A stretch of DNA of 64,000 nt, from NCBI GenBank assembly GCA_026390815.1, contig JAPLFH010000041.1:1-64000 (forward strand), written 5' to 3'. The DNA comes from Ignavibacteriales bacterium. GTDB lineage: Bacteria; Bacteroidota; Ignavibacteria; Ignavibacteriales; SURF-24. Below the pieces are notes generated by a model. The model was not told the origin of the DNA and searched no databases. It was given only the letters and a program-made list of their open reading frames with translations. This document shows, piece after piece, positions 61,771 to 64,000 of the stretch (position 1 is the first letter of the stretch; the number at the start of each line of letters is the position of its first letter). The position numbers and the translations under genes were made by a program.

Positions 61771-64000
61771 TTAATAACTATCAATCAAACTTATTATTTT
61801 TATTTTGCTTTCAAGATTATTAATTACTATTGGCGTTTTTACTTCAATTTTTTTAGGCACACCCGGGAGCAGATCAAAATAATTATCTGTAAAGAATACA
61901 TCTTCATCATCAACACTCAAATAAACATCCTTTGCAAATTTGTTAGAAGTAACCTCAACTTCATAGCCATTATCTGACTTATCAACTTTAAGTTTTATAT
62001 CAGCTTTTTCTAATGACAAATCCTTTGGTTGAGTAAAGTATAATAAATTCTCAGCAAGAATTTTAATATCAGATTTGACTGACGTGAAAACTATTGTTCT
62101 TGATTCATCATTCTTTCCCAACAATTCTTTCTTGTTAATTTTAAGATAGGATTTACTGTTATTTGCTTCTAAAGTCAAAGGAAAAGTTTTATTGAAAATT
62201 TCTATTCCGGAAAAATCCAAAACTTTCACTTGCAGTTCCGCTTGAACTGGTTCAAGTTTATCTGAAACAATATAAAAATCAACCACATCATCCTTAAGGA
62301 CAGGAGCCACAATAATTTGTTCATAAGCTTTCTTAGAAATATAATGCATTGCCTTCCAGCGTTTGTAATAATCCATACTGCTCCAGGATGCAACAGGCCA
62401 ACAGTCATCAATCTGCCAGAATAGCGTTCCCATACAATAAGGTCGGCTTCTGCGGTGTGCTTCAATAGCTTGCTTTGTTCCATATGCCTGGAGAACTTGT
62501 CCAACATATAAGAATGATTGAAAATCTTTCGGCGTTTTGTAATACATATTCAGGTAATCACGAATTCTCAAATTGCCAATCCCGCTCCGTTGATGCGACG
62601 TCATTACGTCTGATTCGATATCCCAGTCTTCCGGTAACGTGTAAGCTTTAATAGTATTAAATTCCGGGAATGACTGGAATCCATATTCACTTACAAACCT
62701 TCCAATCTTAAATTGGAAATTCTCAAAGGGTTCTTTTCCATGCCATACACCCCAGTAATGCAAGTCGCCGGATTCCTGTTTGGATGCTCTGCCATAATCA
62801 GAGCTTGGTGAAGAAGGCCAGTAGAATCTTGTTCCGTCATATTCTTTTGTAACAGATGGAATGATGTTGAAGAAAAGTTCTTTATAGGTGTCATAGATTT
62901 CCTTCTGCTGTTTTTCTGTAAACAGAGGTCTCCATCCCCAATTTGCCCAGGCATCTTCTATTTCATTATTACCAACCCAAAGAGCAATCGATGGATGGTT
63001 TCTCAACCTCTTCACATTGTCAATTGCTTCCTGTTTTACATTTTCCAAAAACATTTCATCGCCTGGATACATACTGCACGCAAACATAAAATCCTGCCAG
63101 AGTAGAATTCCATATTTGTCGCAAAGATCGTAAAAGATATCATTTTCATAAATGCCGCCTCCCCAAACACGAAGCATATTCATGTTTGCATCAACGGCTG
63201 ACTTTATAATCTTTTCATATTCAACAGGTGTTACTCGGTTTAGAAAAATATCACTTGGAATGTAATTGGCTCCTTTCATAAAAATTGGGATACCGTTTAC
63301 CTTAAAGTAGAAACTTCTGCCAATTGAATCCTGATCCTGAACAACTTGAATAGTTCTCAATCCAAATTTTGTATTCATCTCATCAATTGGTTTATCATTT
63401 TTTGATAATGAAGTATTGAATTCATAAATGTAGTGTTCGCCCAAACCATTCGGCCACCAGAATTTTGGATTTTCAATTTCGAAGGAAGCAGAAATTTTGT
63501 TAATTCCTTTTTTCAGAATTATTGATTTATGAACAAGTTCATTATTATTATTCAAAATTTTTAAGTCAAAGTAATCATCAACATCAGAATTGATTTCCAG
63601 GTACGCTGTTAAAGCAGCAACATCTTTAGTTAAACTTTTTTGAACTAACTGAATATCTTTTAAAGAAGCTGAACTCCAAGCCTTTAAAAAGATTGAGCGC
63701 CAGATTCCTGATGTAACAAATCTTGGTCCCCAGTCCCAGCCATAATGATACGGCGCCTTGCGAGCGAAAACACTTATTCGCTTACTTCCTAATCCTCCAA
63801 TTTCACTCTGATCATTAGCCGCAGGTAAATCATAGCCTAATTTTTCAAGCTTAGGCAAATCTCTTTTAATAGGTGAATGAAAATAAATCCTCAACTTATT
63901 TTCACCTTCTTTAAGATTTCTTTTACAATCAACTTTCCATTCGCGAAACATATTGTCGGCAATCAGAATTCTTTCTCCATTTAGGAAAACATCGGCATAA
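61771..64000 (-). CDS. GH2 beta-mannosidase, 5' end outside the window
   Basis: The frame continues past the first in-window ATG (63951) to the window edge with ADVFLNGERILIADNMF, a conserved part of the GH2 sugar-binding domain, so the true start lies beyond 64000. At least 742 residues are present. HYGWDWGPRFVTSGIWR, the FWWPNGLG segment and GLRTIQVVQD match beta-mannosidases. The acid/base Glu in WVGNNEIEDAW is encoded at 62962-62964 and the nucleophile Glu in VSEYGFQSFP at 62686-62688. It releases terminal beta-linked mannose. It is probably co-transcribed with the sialate esterase gene. Confidence 0.93.
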   Translation of the reverse strand, partial: YADVFLNGERILIADNMFREWKVDCKRNLKEGENKLRIYFHSPIKRDLPKLEKLGYDLPAANDQSEIGGLGSKRISVFARKAPYHYGWDWGPRFVTSGIWRSIFLKAWSSASLKDIQLVQKSLTKDVAALTAYLEINSDVDDYFDLKILNNNNELVHKSIILKKGINKISASFEIENPKFWWPNGLGEHYIYEFNTSLSKNDKPIDEMNTKFGLRTIQVVQDQDSIGRSFYFKVNGIPIFMKGANYIPSDIFLNRVTPVEYEKIIKSAVDANMNMLRVWGGGIYENDIFYDLCDKYGILLWQDFMFACSMYPGDEMFLENVKQEAIDNVKRLRNHPSIALWVGNNEIEDAWANWGWRPLFTEKQQKEIYDTYKELFFNIIPSVTKEYDGTRFYWPSSPSSDYGRASKQESGDLHYWGVWHGKEPFENFQFKIGRFVSEYGFQSFPEFNTIKAYTLPEDWDIESDVMTSHQRSGIGNLRIRDYLNMYYKTPKDFQSFLYVGQVLQAYGTKQAIEAHRRSRPYCMGTLFWQIDDCWPVASWSSMDYYKRWKAMHYISKKAYEQIIVAPVLKDDVVDFYIVSDKLEPVQAELQVKVLDFSGIEIFNKTFPLTLEANNSKSYLKINKKELLGKNDESRTIVFTSVKSDIKILAENLLYFTQPKDLSLEKADIKLKVDKSDNGYEVEVTSNKFAKDVYLSVDDEDVFFTDNYFDLLPGVPKKIEVKTPIVINNLESKIKIISLIDSY

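Noticed and set aside
1-64000. tRNA, rRNA and integron integrase genes
   Set aside because: Looked for and not seen on either strand. The absence of a tyrosine recombinase is why the cassette region is called CALIN-like.

Overview
The window looks like a chromosomal segment of a low-GC, didermic bacterium of the Ignavibacteria/Melioribacter type (Bacteroidota-Chlorobiota group). Several secreted proteins end in the type IX secretion (T9SS) sorting domain that opens with NYPNPFNP, there is a PorV/PorQ-like outer-membrane protein and a TonB-dependent receptor, and LytTR/His_kinase signalling is present. Unlike classical Bacteroidetes, many genes carry a Shine-Dalgarno-like AGGAG. No rRNA, tRNA or CRISPR array was seen. 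The lineage assignment is inference from protein style only.

Region 1 (1-7334): a membrane protein with a Lon-protease-like domain and an FG-GAP-like periplasmic part, a palindrome-rich intergenic region, and a large secreted GH13 alpha-glucan enzyme.

Region 2 (7335-40896): a polysaccharide-utilisation locus built around one divergent control region. Leftward from a GntR/HutC regulator run an ABC sugar importer (binding protein and two permeases, no ATPase), a TonB-dependent receptor, a T9SS protein, a PorV-like protein, three related lipobox-plus-T9SS surface proteins, a secreted GH38 alpha-mannosidase, a DUF4185-like propeller, a six-hairpin glycosidase, an esterase, a ROK sugar kinase, a phosphomannose-isomerase-like protein and a cytoplasmic GH78 alpha-L-rhamnosidase. 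There is no SusD. Rightward run six tightly packed genes (two SDR dehydrogenases, an enolase-superfamily sugar-acid dehydratase, an MBL-fold hydrolase, a mutarotase-like protein, an FAH-family hydrolase) that fit a non-phosphorylative sugar to aldonate to 2-keto-3-deoxy-acid route. The likely logic is surface capture and trimming of a mannose- and 6-deoxyhexose-containing glycan, import, intracellular hydrolysis and oxidative breakdown. The exact sugar cannot be read from sequence.

Region 3 (40897-about 59000): a heterogeneous run of small genes all on the minus strand. Several are bounded by inverted termini of the form GTTRRRY...RYYYAAC, where the two ends of one unit match each other rather than the neighbouring unit. 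The intergenic DNA falls into three repeated families. This is the signature of integron gene cassettes with attC-like sites, here without an integrase (CALIN-like). The sites are unusually long (about 180-285 bp). One unit carrying an M23 peptidase is present twice, 14 kb apart. The middle of this region (45.8-55 kb) holds more ordinary genes (S41 protease, M50-like protein, a LytTR two-component pair, a T9SS propeller protein) plus several broken genes.

Region 4 (59157-64000): an IS4-type transposase remnant, then a second glycan locus on the minus strand with a sialate O-acetylesterase and a GH2 beta-mannosidase cut by the window end.
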